This document shows, in pieces, positions 19,289-27,349 of a stretch of DNA of 64,000 nt (position 1 is the stretch's first letter; each line of letters starts with the position of its first letter). The notes beneath the pieces were generated by a model. That model saw only the letters and a list, made by a program, of their open reading frames with translations, searched no databases and was not told the origin of the DNA. Position numbers and translations under genes: made by a program. The DNA is taken from positions 39,516-103,515 of the forward strand of contig WGME01000026.1 of NCBI GenBank assembly GCA_016125225.1. The letters run 5' to 3'. Source of the stretch: a bacterium (GTDB lineage Bacteria > Planctomycetota > Planctomycetia > Planctomycetales > Planctomycetaceae).

Positions 19289-20746
19289 ATGGCCAGCGAC
19301 GACGAAGACTTTTCCTCCTCATCTGGAGCCAACGATAACAAGCGTCGGATTGCCGGCATGTGCTGGAAAAAGGGAACCGATGCCATGTCCAAGGAAAACT
19401 GGGACTACTGCATCGAAATGTTCGGGCAGTGCTGCACCCTTGTTCCCGACAATCTCGTCTATCGGCAGATGCTCCGGAAATCGGAGTACATGAAGTACAA
19501 AAACAATAAGACCGGCGCCGCCATGGCCAGCATGCGGCTGATGGGCACTCGAGGCAAAGTGAAAAAGGCCAAAGCCGCGAAAAACTGGACGGACATGGCA
19601 GTCGCCGTGGAAGAAGGCCTCACGGTCAATCCGTGGGATGCCCAGTTGAATGCCGATCTGGGCGAAGCCGCCCGCAATCTCGGATTCGACGACATTGCCG
19701 TGTTCGGCTTTGAAATGGCCGTGCAGAGTGAACCCAAGAACCTCGAATATCTCAAGGGATTTGCCGAAGTTCTGGCGACCAAAGGCGACTATGACCGCTC
19801 CCGTGCTCAATGGAAGAAGATCTACGAACTCGACCCGATGGATGGTCATGCCCGGTCGATGATGACCTTCACCGATACGCAGAAGCTCATCGACCGCTCC
19901 AAAATGGACGAGGCCAAAACGACTCGCGAAGTCCAGCAGGGCTACGAAGAATCGGTCCGCGGCAGCAAGACGAATCCCAACGAAGTCGAAACGCCGGGTG
20001 TTTCACTGGAAGCCGACCTGAAGCGGATGCAGCGGAAAGACCCGGCCAACAAAGACAATTATCAGAAACTGGGCGATTTGTACCGGAAAGAGGGCCGGTT
20101 GGAAGAAGCCCTGGAGCAATTCACCAAGGCTTTTGAAGTCAGCAACGATGTGGTCATCCGTGAACAGGCGGAAGATACACGACTCGATATGCTGCGGCGG
20201 AACCTGAGTCTGGCCAAGGAAGTGGCCACCAAAAAGCCCGACGATGAAAAAACGCGTGAGAACGTTATCGCCTTGACCAAAGAATTGCTGGCGCAGGAAA
20301 TTGAAATCTTCAGCCGCTGGAGCGAACGTCGCCCGCAGGATCTGCGACTGAAGTTTGAACTCGCGCAACGATTCATGCGGGACGGCAAGTTCTCGCCGGC
20401 GACGCAATTGCTGCAGCAGGCTGCGGGAGATGTCCGCATCGAAGGGCCGGCACTCCTAATGCTCGGCAAATGCTTCCTGAAGATGAAGCAGAACTCCCTC
20501 GCCTTGCGGCAGTTCGAAAAGGCTGTCGAGCGGTTCAACATCGCCGAGGCGAAAGACCAGTACGTCGAGTGCCACTATCTTCTGGCTCGACTCTATGAAG
20601 AGGGGAAAGATCTCGACAAGGCCGAATCGCACTACACCGAAGTGCTGGCGGCGGACTTTGGCTATAAAGATGCCTCCGCTCGCCTGGAAAAGATTCAGCG
20701 TGAGCGAGGCGGAGCCGGTGGTATGGCCGACCTGGGCGATATCTGA
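19289..20746 (+). CDS. Tetratricopeptide-repeat protein
   Basis: A 485-residue soluble protein made largely of TPR-like helical repeats. Recognisable units include GFEMAVQSEPKNLEYLKGFAEVL, QWKKIYELDPMDGHARSMM, YQKLGDLYRKEGRLEEALEQFTKAFEV and LLARLYEEGKDLDKAESHYTEVL. There is no signal peptide; the N-terminus is an acidic, serine-rich tail (MASDDEDFSSSS). TPR proteins are scaffolds; the partner is unknown. The ATG at 19289 follows GAGG (CTGAGGACGTC) and is preferred to an in-frame ATG at 19187 that overlaps the TfoX-C gene. It ends the likely gyrA transcription unit. Confidence 0.85.
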   Translation: MASDDEDFSSSSGANDNKRRIAGMCWKKGTDAMSKENWDYCIEMFGQCCTLVPDNLVYRQMLRKSEYMKYKNNKTGAAMASMRLMGTRGKVKKAKAAKNWTDMAVAVEEGLTVNPWDAQLNADLGEAARNLGFDDIAVFGFEMAVQSEPKNLEYLKGFAEVLATKGDYDRSRAQWKKIYELDPMDGHARSMMTFTDTQKLIDRSKMDEAKTTREVQQGYEESVRGSKTNPNEVETPGVSLEADLKRMQRKDPANKDNYQKLGDLYRKEGRLEEALEQFTKAFEVSNDVVIREQAEDTRLDMLRRNLSLAKEVATKKPDDEKTRENVIALTKELLAQEIEIFSRWSERRPQDLRLKFELAQRFMRDGKFSPATQLLQQAAGDVRIEGPALLMLGKCFLKMKQNSLALRQFEKAVERFNIAEAKDQYVECHYLLARLYEEGKDLDKAESHYTEVLAADFGYKDASARLEKIQRERGGAGGMADLGDI

Positions 20747-20795
20747 GCCGCAGAGATCAACTCGCCCAGTTCACTCTGACTTCCCAGAAGCAGGT

Positions 20796-21041
20796 TCAGG
20801 CACCCACCTGCTCACGATAGATGCGGGCAATGTCATCTTTGGTCACGGTGATTTCGCGTGAAAAGCCCGTGTGCATCCGCTCGTAAGTGACCTTCGAAGC
20901 CTGAGCCGGATGTTTGTGCACCTGCTGCGTCAGCCAGGCTTTGTCTTCATCGCTTAAAGTTCCCACGGAAGGGTCCCAAGCGGTTCGGGCTTCAATCACA
21001 AGCGAATCAACACGGGCATCGTATTTGGTGTAGGCAGGCAT
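20796..21041 (-). CDS. Small conserved protein of unknown function
   Basis: An 81-residue soluble protein beginning MPAYTKYDARVDSLVIEAR. It is charged and mostly helical, with no membrane span, cysteine motif or known domain. The ATG at 21041 is preferred over a TTG four codons upstream, although neither has a good Shine-Dalgarno. It is 89 bp downstream of the M28 peptidase gene on the same strand and may be its co-transcribed partner. Function unknown. Confidence 0.6.
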   Translation of the reverse strand: MPAYTKYDARVDSLVIEARTAWDPSVGTLSDEDKAWLTQQVHKHPAQASKVTYERMHTGFSREITVTKDDIARIYREQVGA

Positions 21042-21130
21042 GGTGGTCAGCAACCCCGGAGAAAGCAGCGGTTTTCCAAGTTCGAATGATAGTCCGGCAG
21101 ACCGCCGAATCCAAGGAAACGCGGGGAAGA

Positions 21131-23149
21131 TCAGCGGGGCGGTGCCAGCGTCACTTTCAAGGGTGTTTCCTTGCCGTCGCGGATGACAATCACATCGATC
21201 TCTTGGCCTGCCTTGAATTTACGGAGCGCCAAGTCAAAATCGTCGAGACCTGTGATCTGGCTGTCTCCCAGGCGGATGATGCGATCGCCCGCCTTCATGC
21301 CCCCTTTGTCGGCCGGACTGCCCGGAGCGGCTCCGCTAATTGCGTAGCCTTCGCCTTCACTGGCAAAATCGGGAATGGTGCCAAAGTAAGGGCGGCTGCC
21401 CCCGCGTTCCGCCATTTTTGGCTGGGGGACATCGACATAACCGGGGCGCTCAGGGTTGGTCGCCGTTTGAACCACCATCTGCTCCAGCAGATCGACCACG
21501 CGGAGTACGCCTTCGAGGTTCAGCTTTTCCCAGTCATCGCTCGGGCGGTGATAGTCGGGATGGCTGCCGGTGAAGAGGTGCAACACCGGAATTTTTTTCC
21601 CATAGAACGACGAGTGATCGCTGGGACCGAAGCCTTCGGGCTTATAGGTGTATTTGAAGCCCGCGTGTTCATTGAGGGCATTGAGTTCCGGCTCCCAGCG
21701 GGGACTGGTCCCGGAGCCGTAGATTGTCAGCTTGTCATCCTGGAGGCGGCCGACCATATCCATGTTGAACATGGCAACGGTGTTTTCGAGCGGGAAGACC
21801 GGATCTTTCACATACCGTGCGGAACCAATCAAACCGAGTTCTTCTCCCGTGAACGCGATGAAGACCAGCTTGCGGGGCAAGGGTTCCGAACGGTGGGCCA
21901 GACGTCGGGCCAATTCGATCAAGGCGATGGTGCCCGAGGCATTGTCGTCGGCACCGTTATGAACTTCCTTCGATCCCGGGGCGAGCGAGTTGCTGCCACC
22001 GCGTCCGACGTGATCGTAATGGGCTCCAATCACGATGACCTCATCGGCCAGAGGACCGGAACCGTCAATAACGCCGATGACGTTGGAGACCGGGACTTCC
22101 TTGCGGTTGATGGTGACCGTTCCCGTGACACTGCAGCCTTGAAGGACGGCGGAATGGGGTCGCAGATCGCTATCGATTTCGGCTTCGAGTTCGGCGAGCG
22201 TCTTGCCCAACCCGGCCTTGAGCAGACGATTGCAAACCGCCTGGGTGATGTGCATGGCGGGAACTTTTGATTTGCCATCGCCATCCCCGGCATAACCAAA
22301 ATGCATCAACTCATCATCGCGGGCGGATTCAGCGGCTTGTTGCAACGATTTCCAGTGGGCCACGGCTTTAGCGAGTTGATCGCGGGCCTCGGCAATCTTC
22401 TCATCCGCAACATCGGTCGTGGAGAGGAAGGTGTCGGCAAGTTTAGCGACTTCCGTGACGGCTTTGTTCAGACTCTCATTCCGTTCCGTCGCCGACTTCC
22501 CAGTTGTGTAGGGATCATTCACAAACAGGACGGCGGCGGCCCCATGCTGGGCGGCCTGACTCATTTTTGTCCGTAATTCGGCATGCCGCGAGATACCATG
22601 CGGACTGGCAAAGGGTCCATGCGGATCGGACTGACCGGGATTCCGCCGCATGATGATGGCGGTTTTGTTTTTGACATCGACGTTTTCAAAGTCGTTGTAC
22701 TTGGTATCGGGATCGTCGATGCCATACCCGCAGAAGACGATTTCGCCAGTGAACTGACCGGTGCCACCGAACGAGCAGACTTCGAAATCGGTCTTCAGGG
22801 TCGTCGACACCATTTCACCTGACGGCAGACTGAAGGCGAGGGAGTTGTTCGCCCCGAGTTCAGCGCCGGCGACCAGATCGAAGGTCTGAAAGGCATTTCC
22901 GTTGACGGCGTTGACTTTCAGTCCGGCTGCAGCGAACTGCTGTTTCACAAACTCTGCCGCGAGATCGAGCCCTTTCAGCCCCACGCCCCGGCCTTCGAGT
23001 TCGTCACTGGCGAGATACTGAACGTCGTGCTGCAGGCGGGCTTTCGCTTCGGCGGCGGCGTCCGCGGCTAATAGCGTCGCTCGCTGGCCCAGCAGCATCA
23101 GAGTGAACAGCACAGAACACATAACCGGCAAACGAGGCAGGCAGAACAT
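21131..23149 (-). CDS. Exported M28 aminopeptidase with PA and PDZ domains
   Basis: A 672-residue secreted zinc aminopeptidase. A signal peptide (MFCLPRLPVMCSVLFTLMLLG) is followed by an M28 catalytic domain interrupted by a protease-associated insert, and a C-terminal PDZ domain in the last ~95 residues (YAISGAAPGSPADKGGMKAGDRIIRLG). The dizinc ligands and catalytic pair are intact: GAHYDHVG (His, Asp), HNGADDNASG (bridging Asp), AFTGEELGLIGS (Glu pair), NMDMVGR (Asp) and SHPDYHRPSDD (His). The PDZ domain may select C-termini. AAGGAAG lies eight bases before the chosen ATG. The upstream region is divergent from a GNAT gene. Confidence 0.93.
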   Translation of the reverse strand: MFCLPRLPVMCSVLFTLMLLGQRATLLAADAAAEAKARLQHDVQYLASDELEGRGVGLKGLDLAAEFVKQQFAAAGLKVNAVNGNAFQTFDLVAGAELGANNSLAFSLPSGEMVSTTLKTDFEVCSFGGTGQFTGEIVFCGYGIDDPDTKYNDFENVDVKNKTAIIMRRNPGQSDPHGPFASPHGISRHAELRTKMSQAAQHGAAAVLFVNDPYTTGKSATERNESLNKAVTEVAKLADTFLSTTDVADEKIAEARDQLAKAVAHWKSLQQAAESARDDELMHFGYAGDGDGKSKVPAMHITQAVCNRLLKAGLGKTLAELEAEIDSDLRPHSAVLQGCSVTGTVTINRKEVPVSNVIGVIDGSGPLADEVIVIGAHYDHVGRGGSNSLAPGSKEVHNGADDNASGTIALIELARRLAHRSEPLPRKLVFIAFTGEELGLIGSARYVKDPVFPLENTVAMFNMDMVGRLQDDKLTIYGSGTSPRWEPELNALNEHAGFKYTYKPEGFGPSDHSSFYGKKIPVLHLFTGSHPDYHRPSDDWEKLNLEGVLRVVDLLEQMVVQTATNPERPGYVDVPQPKMAERGGSRPYFGTIPDFASEGEGYAISGAAPGSPADKGGMKAGDRIIRLGDSQITGLDDFDLALRKFKAGQEIDVIVIRDGKETPLKVTLAPPR

Positions 23150-23308
23150 GAGGCGGGCTTCCTTACTATCACGGCGGGGCATGATAGAAATTGTAGGCAA
23201 CGTCACAACGAGAACTCTACCCTGTTCGACCATTTCTCGATCGGATTTCTTTGCTGGACGGCTGACCGTTTGAGTGGCAGCATATAGAAAACGCCAGCGA
23301 GCACGGGC

Positions 23309-23875
23309 ATGACCACACATTATTACAAACGCTATCGGATGGAATGCGATCTCACCCAAGGGGCCATCTCCATACCTGCCTTGCCCGAAGATTATGTCTG
23401 GCAGAACTGGCGTGCAGGGTGTGAAGATCGGCATGCCTGGGTCAAGTTGCAGAGTTTTCGCGAAGAAGTCGACGCGACCGTGTTTGAGTGCCTGGGTGAT
23501 TATCAGGGCTGCCTGCATCTGATGCGTGATATTGCCGGCCAAGATGGTTTCCTGTCGGACGCCACCTGGTTGATCAGCCTGTTCAATCCCGCCGATGGTA
23601 AACGGGAAGACTGCGGCACCATTCAAGCCGTTGCCTTAACCGAGACGCTGGCCTCGATTCAGAATGTCGGCGTGACCCCGATGCATCGCGGGTTGGGTCT
23701 CGGCCGGGCGTTGGTTTCCCGGTGTCTTGCTGAATGTCAGGCTGCGGGCCTGCATCGAATCGGATTGGAAGTCACCGCGGGGAATCTGGCCGCAGTCCAT
23801 TTGTATCGAACTCTGGGATTCAAGGTGACGCGCACCATGTACCGCACGGTCGATGTCTCTGCCTGGTTGGTGTAA
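23309..23875 (+). CDS. GNAT-family N-acetyltransferase
   Basis: A 188-residue cytosolic acyltransferase. The acetyl-CoA pyrophosphate-binding motif A is visible as VTPMHRGLGLGRALVSRCLAE (R/QxxGxG), followed by motif B GLEVTAGNLAAVHLYRTLGFKVTRT. The N-terminal half (YKRYRMECDL..) is not a recognised substrate domain, so the acceptor is unknown. The gene is divergent from the M28 peptidase and followed by a TVP38-type membrane protein gene on the same strand, 34 bp after its stop. Confidence 0.86.
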   Translation: MTTHYYKRYRMECDLTQGAISIPALPEDYVWQNWRAGCEDRHAWVKLQSFREEVDATVFECLGDYQGCLHLMRDIAGQDGFLSDATWLISLFNPADGKREDCGTIQAVALTETLASIQNVGVTPMHRGLGLGRALVSRCLAECQAAGLHRIGLEVTAGNLAAVHLYRTLGFKVTRTMYRTVDVSAWLV

Positions 23876-23909
23876 CGCCGTTTCGAATCCCCGGAAGAAA
23901 CTGCCGCCG

Positions 23910-24668
23910 ATGTCGCCCAGCCGTTCGCAGTTGCCGTCGACTCGCTCCTCGGTACTGCGCTGGATCGGTTTGATTCTGGTGGTGTTGGTCTTCGCAGTCC
24001 TTGTCAGTCAGAGACAGCATCTGTTCTCTCTGCAGGAGTTCGCGGCGCGGGAAACCCAGCTCCGGCACTTCATTGAGCAGCACCCATTCCTGGCAATAGT
24101 GATCGGGTATGCGGTCTACTCCGTCGCGACGGGTTTATCGATTCCCGGTGCCACGATCCTCACGCTGGTGTATGGCTGGTTGTTCGGATTCTGGCGAGGG
24201 TTGCTGGTGGTCAGCTTCGCGTCGACATCGGGAGCCACACTGGCCTTTCTGCTGAGCCGGTTTTTCTTTCGTGAGGCCCTGCAACGTCGGTTTGAATCAC
24301 GCCTGCAAAGCTTCAATACTGCGATCGAACGCGAAGGACCGTACTACCTGTTGACGTTGCGGCTGATTCCTGCGGTCCCCTTTTTTGTCATCAACGTGGT
24401 GATGGGGCTGACGCCCATGAACGTCGGCACGTTCTGGTGGATCAGCCAGTTGGGCATGTTCCCAGCCACGGCGGTGTATGTCTCCGCGGGAGCGAATGTG
24501 CCCGACTTGAACGCGTTGGCGGAACGCGGTGTCGGCAGCCTGCTGACCTGGCCGTTGCTCGCTTCCTGCATCGCGTTGGGGTTGCTTCCCATCCTCATCA
24601 AACGCTGGCTGCCGAAGCGATTGTCACGCCAGAACGACGACCCCGCATCAACGCCCCCTTCTTCATAG
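23910..24668 (+). CDS. TVP38/TMEM64 (DedA-superfamily) membrane protein
   Basis: A 252-residue integral membrane protein with about six hydrophobic segments. The family core is clear: GLSIPGATILTLVYGWLFG (re-entrant loop), followed by SFASTSGATLAFLLSRFFF and LRLIPAVPFFVINVVMGLTPM. TVP38/DedA proteins are implicated in lipid scrambling and membrane homeostasis. GGAAGAA precedes the ATG at 23910; an in-frame ATG at 23853 overlaps the GNAT gene and lacks a site. It converges with the UbiA gene, with only nine bases between stops. Confidence 0.88.
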   Translation: MSPSRSQLPSTRSSVLRWIGLILVVLVFAVLVSQRQHLFSLQEFAARETQLRHFIEQHPFLAIVIGYAVYSVATGLSIPGATILTLVYGWLFGFWRGLLVVSFASTSGATLAFLLSRFFFREALQRRFESRLQSFNTAIEREGPYYLLTLRLIPAVPFFVINVVMGLTPMNVGTFWWISQLGMFPATAVYVSAGANVPDLNALAERGVGSLLTWPLLASCIALGLLPILIKRWLPKRLSRQNDDPASTPPSS

Positions 24669-24677
24669 AGAAGCCGG

Positions 24678-25568
24678 TCACGTCATGGAGATCATTTTAG
24701 AAATCAGCATCGGCGGGATCACAAGACAGGCCGTCAATAACGTCAGCACGCTGTCTCCGGTATGCCAGTAGAGAACCGCTGCGGCCATCGTCACGAGATT
24801 CAGCAGAAACAGTTTGATCAGCCCCTGCACGCGGCCCGGTGATGGATCGGCAACGGCTCGGAAGGCACGAAGATTCAATGACACGGCAATCACGGTGAGA
24901 ACCATCAGGCTGAAGTCGAGCCGTCCGAGTCCCGGGTGAGACGCCATCCAGCCAGCCAAAGCGATCAATCCCACATCCATCGCGCCCAAACCCGCGAGGA
25001 GCGAACCGCGCGGGCTGGTTGTCGCTTCCGACTTCGCAAAGATCGTGACCCCGACGATGTAGATCCCCATGCCGAACGCGATCGGGAGTTGTGGCGGACC
25101 CCAGAACAGACTGGCCTCCGACCAACTAAAATCGCTGGCCCCCAGCATCACATTCAGAAATCGGCACAAACCCATCGAAACGGGACCGATCGGCGTCTGC
25201 TTCAGGAAGCCGTTGTATCCCAGAATCGCCGCCACCAGCAGCAGCGCGATGAGCCGAGACTGCGAAGCGACGGCGAAAGCGGCAGCGACCCCGACACCCA
25301 TCAGAATCACGCCCAGTATGATGGCCGTCCGCCGTGTGATGCGCCCGGAAGGAATCGGTCGCTGCGGACGATCACAGGTATCTTCCGCGACATCAAAGAC
25401 ATCGTTGAAGACCATGCCGGAGAGATACAGCCCTGATGTCGAGATCAACAGCAGAACGAGCTTGGGCCAGTCCTCGGCGGTGGCGTGCGTCAGAAAGTAA
25501 CCGAGGAGGATGTCTGACCAGGCCGTGAAGACCGTGGGCAAACGTAAGAGCTGCAGATAGGCCCGCAT
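24678..25568 (-). CDS. UbiA-family prenyltransferase-like membrane protein (EboC-like)
   Basis: A 296-residue polytopic membrane protein with about eight helices. The first aspartate-rich motif is intact in FNDVFDVAEDTCDRPQRPIPSG (~54-75), which binds Mg-prenyl diphosphate in UbiA enzymes. The second DxxxD motif is not visible; the corresponding loop reads IFAKSEATTS. That pattern resembles the EboC-type subfamily, which belongs to the ebo metabolite-transport cluster, but the other ebo genes are absent here. The gene begins five bases after the inositol-phosphate synthase stop, so the two are almost certainly one transcript. Substrate and acceptor are unknown. Confidence 0.85.
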   Translation of the reverse strand: MRAYLQLLRLPTVFTAWSDILLGYFLTHATAEDWPKLVLLLISTSGLYLSGMVFNDVFDVAEDTCDRPQRPIPSGRITRRTAIILGVILMGVGVAAAFAVASQSRLIALLLVAAILGYNGFLKQTPIGPVSMGLCRFLNVMLGASDFSWSEASLFWGPPQLPIAFGMGIYIVGVTIFAKSEATTSPRGSLLAGLGAMDVGLIALAGWMASHPGLGRLDFSLMVLTVIAVSLNLRAFRAVADPSPGRVQGLIKLFLLNLVTMAAAVLYWHTGDSVLTLLTACLVIPPMLISKMISMT

Positions 25569-25573
25569 GGGTA

Positions 25574-26785
25574 TTACTTCCCGCTGATGTCTTTGGCCCA
25601 GGCGAGAAGCTGCTCGAACTGCAACGCAAAGGCTGGTTCTTCACACCCCATCGGGCTTTTGAAGAACGAGGCGAGATGGCCCATGATGCCGGCCCCGCCA
25701 CGTCGCGCTTCCCGCTCGGCGAACCGCACCAGGTCAATCACCAGCGGTGCGGCCAGCAGCGAGTCGCAACCCTGCCAGATGAATTGCAGCACCATCGGTG
25801 TGCCGAGGAATCCCTGAAAGTGAATATGGTCCCAGGCCGTCTTCCAGTCCCCCATCGATTCGATGTATTCAATCGAGACCAGCGTTTGCGGCTTGTATCC
25901 CAGAATCTCGGTCAGCAAATGGTCTTTGGAGCGAACCTTGTTGGCTTTGTTCTCCGGATCATCAAGCACCTTGCCATCGAGATTGCCGAAGATGTTGTGC
26001 CCCACCCAACTCATCACGCGCAGGTTTCGGTTGGCGAACATCGGAGCGAGGACGGCTTTCATCAGTGTCTCGCCGGTCTTGCCATCGCGGCCCACATGAA
26101 CCACGTTCTGCAGTTGGGCATACTCTTCCAGGGCGGGCAGGTTCGTACCGACCGAGGGAGTAAAGTTCACATACGGAAAACGATGCCGGAAGGCTGCAAC
26201 GGCATACAGCGAACTGGCGGGCAATTCACACGGCGATCCCTCCTTCAGTTGCTGCTCGACAGCGGCCCAAGTCTGCGTGCGAACACTGTCGTTCACGGGG
26301 GGTTCCGTGGATGAGACATTCACGACAATCACCTGATCGAGCGCGTTCTGCTGGCGGAACAATTCGAGATCTTTGGCCAGTCGCTCGACAGCTGCTCCGG
26401 CAGATTCCCCCAGATGTTTGCGAGCCGCTGCTCCGGCCAGCGATTCGATTTTGGCACCGACGCCATGCAGCGTGCCGGGTTGCACGCGGGCATCGATCGC
26501 CTTGAGTTCGTCCCCCAGTTTCGAGAGCCATGCTTCGGCGAAGACGTGGGACTGGTTGTGCAACTGAGCGGCTTCGGTGGCATAGTTAGTGTCACGGATT
26601 TCGTGGCCACCGAGCACCAGTTCGTCCCAATCGGCCAGATCGAGACCGGAAAACTGTGGTAAAGCCGAGACTAAACCCACGGTGTCGGTCAGTTTGTGCT
26701 TCAGGGCCAATAACCCCACCACCACCGTGGTCGCGACACCTCCCCAGGCACCAATCAGCCAGACACCAATGCGACGTTCCGACAT
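25574..26785 (-). CDS. Inositol-3-phosphate synthase
   Basis: Converts glucose 6-phosphate to 1D-myo-inositol 3-phosphate with bound NAD+; cytosolic. The 403 residues match the short bacterial forms. The NAD-binding Rossmann motif is LIGAWGGVATTVVVG near the N-terminus. Conserved blocks follow: VVNVSSTEPPVND, NFTPSVGTNLPALEEYA, HVGRDGKTGETLMKAVLAPMFANRNLRVMSWVGHN and DDPENKANKVRSKDHLL. No strong Shine-Dalgarno precedes the ATG at 26785; an in-frame GTG lies at 26818. It heads a two-gene unit with the UbiA-like protein, suggesting an inositol-containing lipid or soluble product. It is divergent from queF. Confidence 0.93.
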   Translation of the reverse strand: MSERRIGVWLIGAWGGVATTVVVGLLALKHKLTDTVGLVSALPQFSGLDLADWDELVLGGHEIRDTNYATEAAQLHNQSHVFAEAWLSKLGDELKAIDARVQPGTLHGVGAKIESLAGAAARKHLGESAGAAVERLAKDLELFRQQNALDQVIVVNVSSTEPPVNDSVRTQTWAAVEQQLKEGSPCELPASSLYAVAAFRHRFPYVNFTPSVGTNLPALEEYAQLQNVVHVGRDGKTGETLMKAVLAPMFANRNLRVMSWVGHNIFGNLDGKVLDDPENKANKVRSKDHLLTEILGYKPQTLVSIEYIESMGDWKTAWDHIHFQGFLGTPMVLQFIWQGCDSLLAAPLVIDLVRFAEREARRGGAGIMGHLASFFKSPMGCEEPAFALQFEQLLAWAKDISGK

Positions 26786-26915
26786 GCGACGATATCCGTG
26801 TACAAAGGGGTGTAACACCCCCGTTTTCTCTGCAGCCAGTCATGAAGAAGCCTTGATGTTACCAGCCTCCACGACTGACCGCGAGTCGGTCCACGGGCAA
26901 AGTTCCGGCGGAGAA

Positions 26916-26944
26916 TTGGGCGAGACGTCTGAGTCGGCTAGAAT
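26916..26944 (+). promoter_or_regulatory. Sigma70-type promoter for queF
   Basis: TTGGGC (26916-26921), 17 bases, then TAGAAT (26939-26944). The -10 box abuts the hairpin that follows, so transcription would start inside or just before the stem-loop, giving a very short leader. Confidence 0.5.
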
Positions 26945-26969
26945 CTGCGCAAGTTGACTCTTGCGCAGA
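26944..26969 (+). promoter_or_regulatory. Stem-loop in the queF leader
   Basis: A perfect 10-bp stem (TCTGCGCAAG at 26944-26953 with CTTGCGCAGA at 26960-26969) and a six-base TTGACT loop end 12 bases before the queF ATG. It could mask the ribosome-binding region or serve as an operator. It does not match the preQ1 riboswitch pattern that I know. Confidence 0.6.
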
Positions 26970-26981
26970 AGAAAGCTGAAC

Positions 26982-27338
26982 ATGCCCACCGATTTTCGCC
27001 AGACGCTCGAAACGTTCGAAAACCCGTTTCCGCAACGGGACTACACCATCGAAACCATCTGCCCGGAATTTACGTCCGTTTGCCCCAAAACCGGCCAGCC
27101 CGACTTCGGTACACTGACCATCACTTATATCCCCGATCAGAAGTGCTTCGAGCTGAAGTCTCTCAAGCTCTATCTGCAGCAGTACCGCAATCACGGGGCG
27201 TTCTATGAAAACGTCACCAACACCATTCTTGACGATCTCGTTGCGGTCACCGAACCCCGCTGGATGAAACTGGTGGGCGAATTCACACCCCGTGGGGGCA
27301 TCCGCACCAATGTCATCGTCGAATATCGGCGGGGTTGA
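26982..27338 (+). CDS. queF: NADPH-dependent 7-cyano-7-deazaguanine reductase (QueF, short type)
   Basis: Reduces the nitrile preQ0 to the amine preQ1 in queuosine biosynthesis. The 118-residue length fits the unimodular YkvM-type subfamily. The active-site Cys34 lies in [13 protein letters not shown], and the QueF motif follows in [22 protein letters not shown], with conserved Glu and Lys for NADPH and substrate. The ATG at 26982 is chosen because an upstream TTG (26961) lies inside the leader stem-loop. Other queuosine genes are not in the window. The gene converges with the TolC-like gene 12 bp away. Confidence 0.95.
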   Translation: MPTDFRQTLETFENPFPQRDYTIETICPEFTSVCPKTGQPDFGTLTITYIPDQKCFELKSLKLYLQQYRNHGAFYENVTNTILDDLVAVTEPRWMKLVGEFTPRGGIRTNVIVEYRRG

Positions 27339-27349
27339 TCGTTCGAGTC

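Noticed and set aside
21086..22270. 394-codon open frame antisense to the M28 peptidase
   Set aside because: The M28 gene has intact metal motifs and a start site; the opposite frame shows no domain.
24678..26785. A full ebo metabolite-transport cluster
   Set aside because: Only an EboC-like protein is present; EboA, B, D, E and F are not adjacent.
26944..26969. preQ1 riboswitch upstream of queF
   Set aside because: The structure is one simple hairpin without the conserved preQ1 loop and tail.
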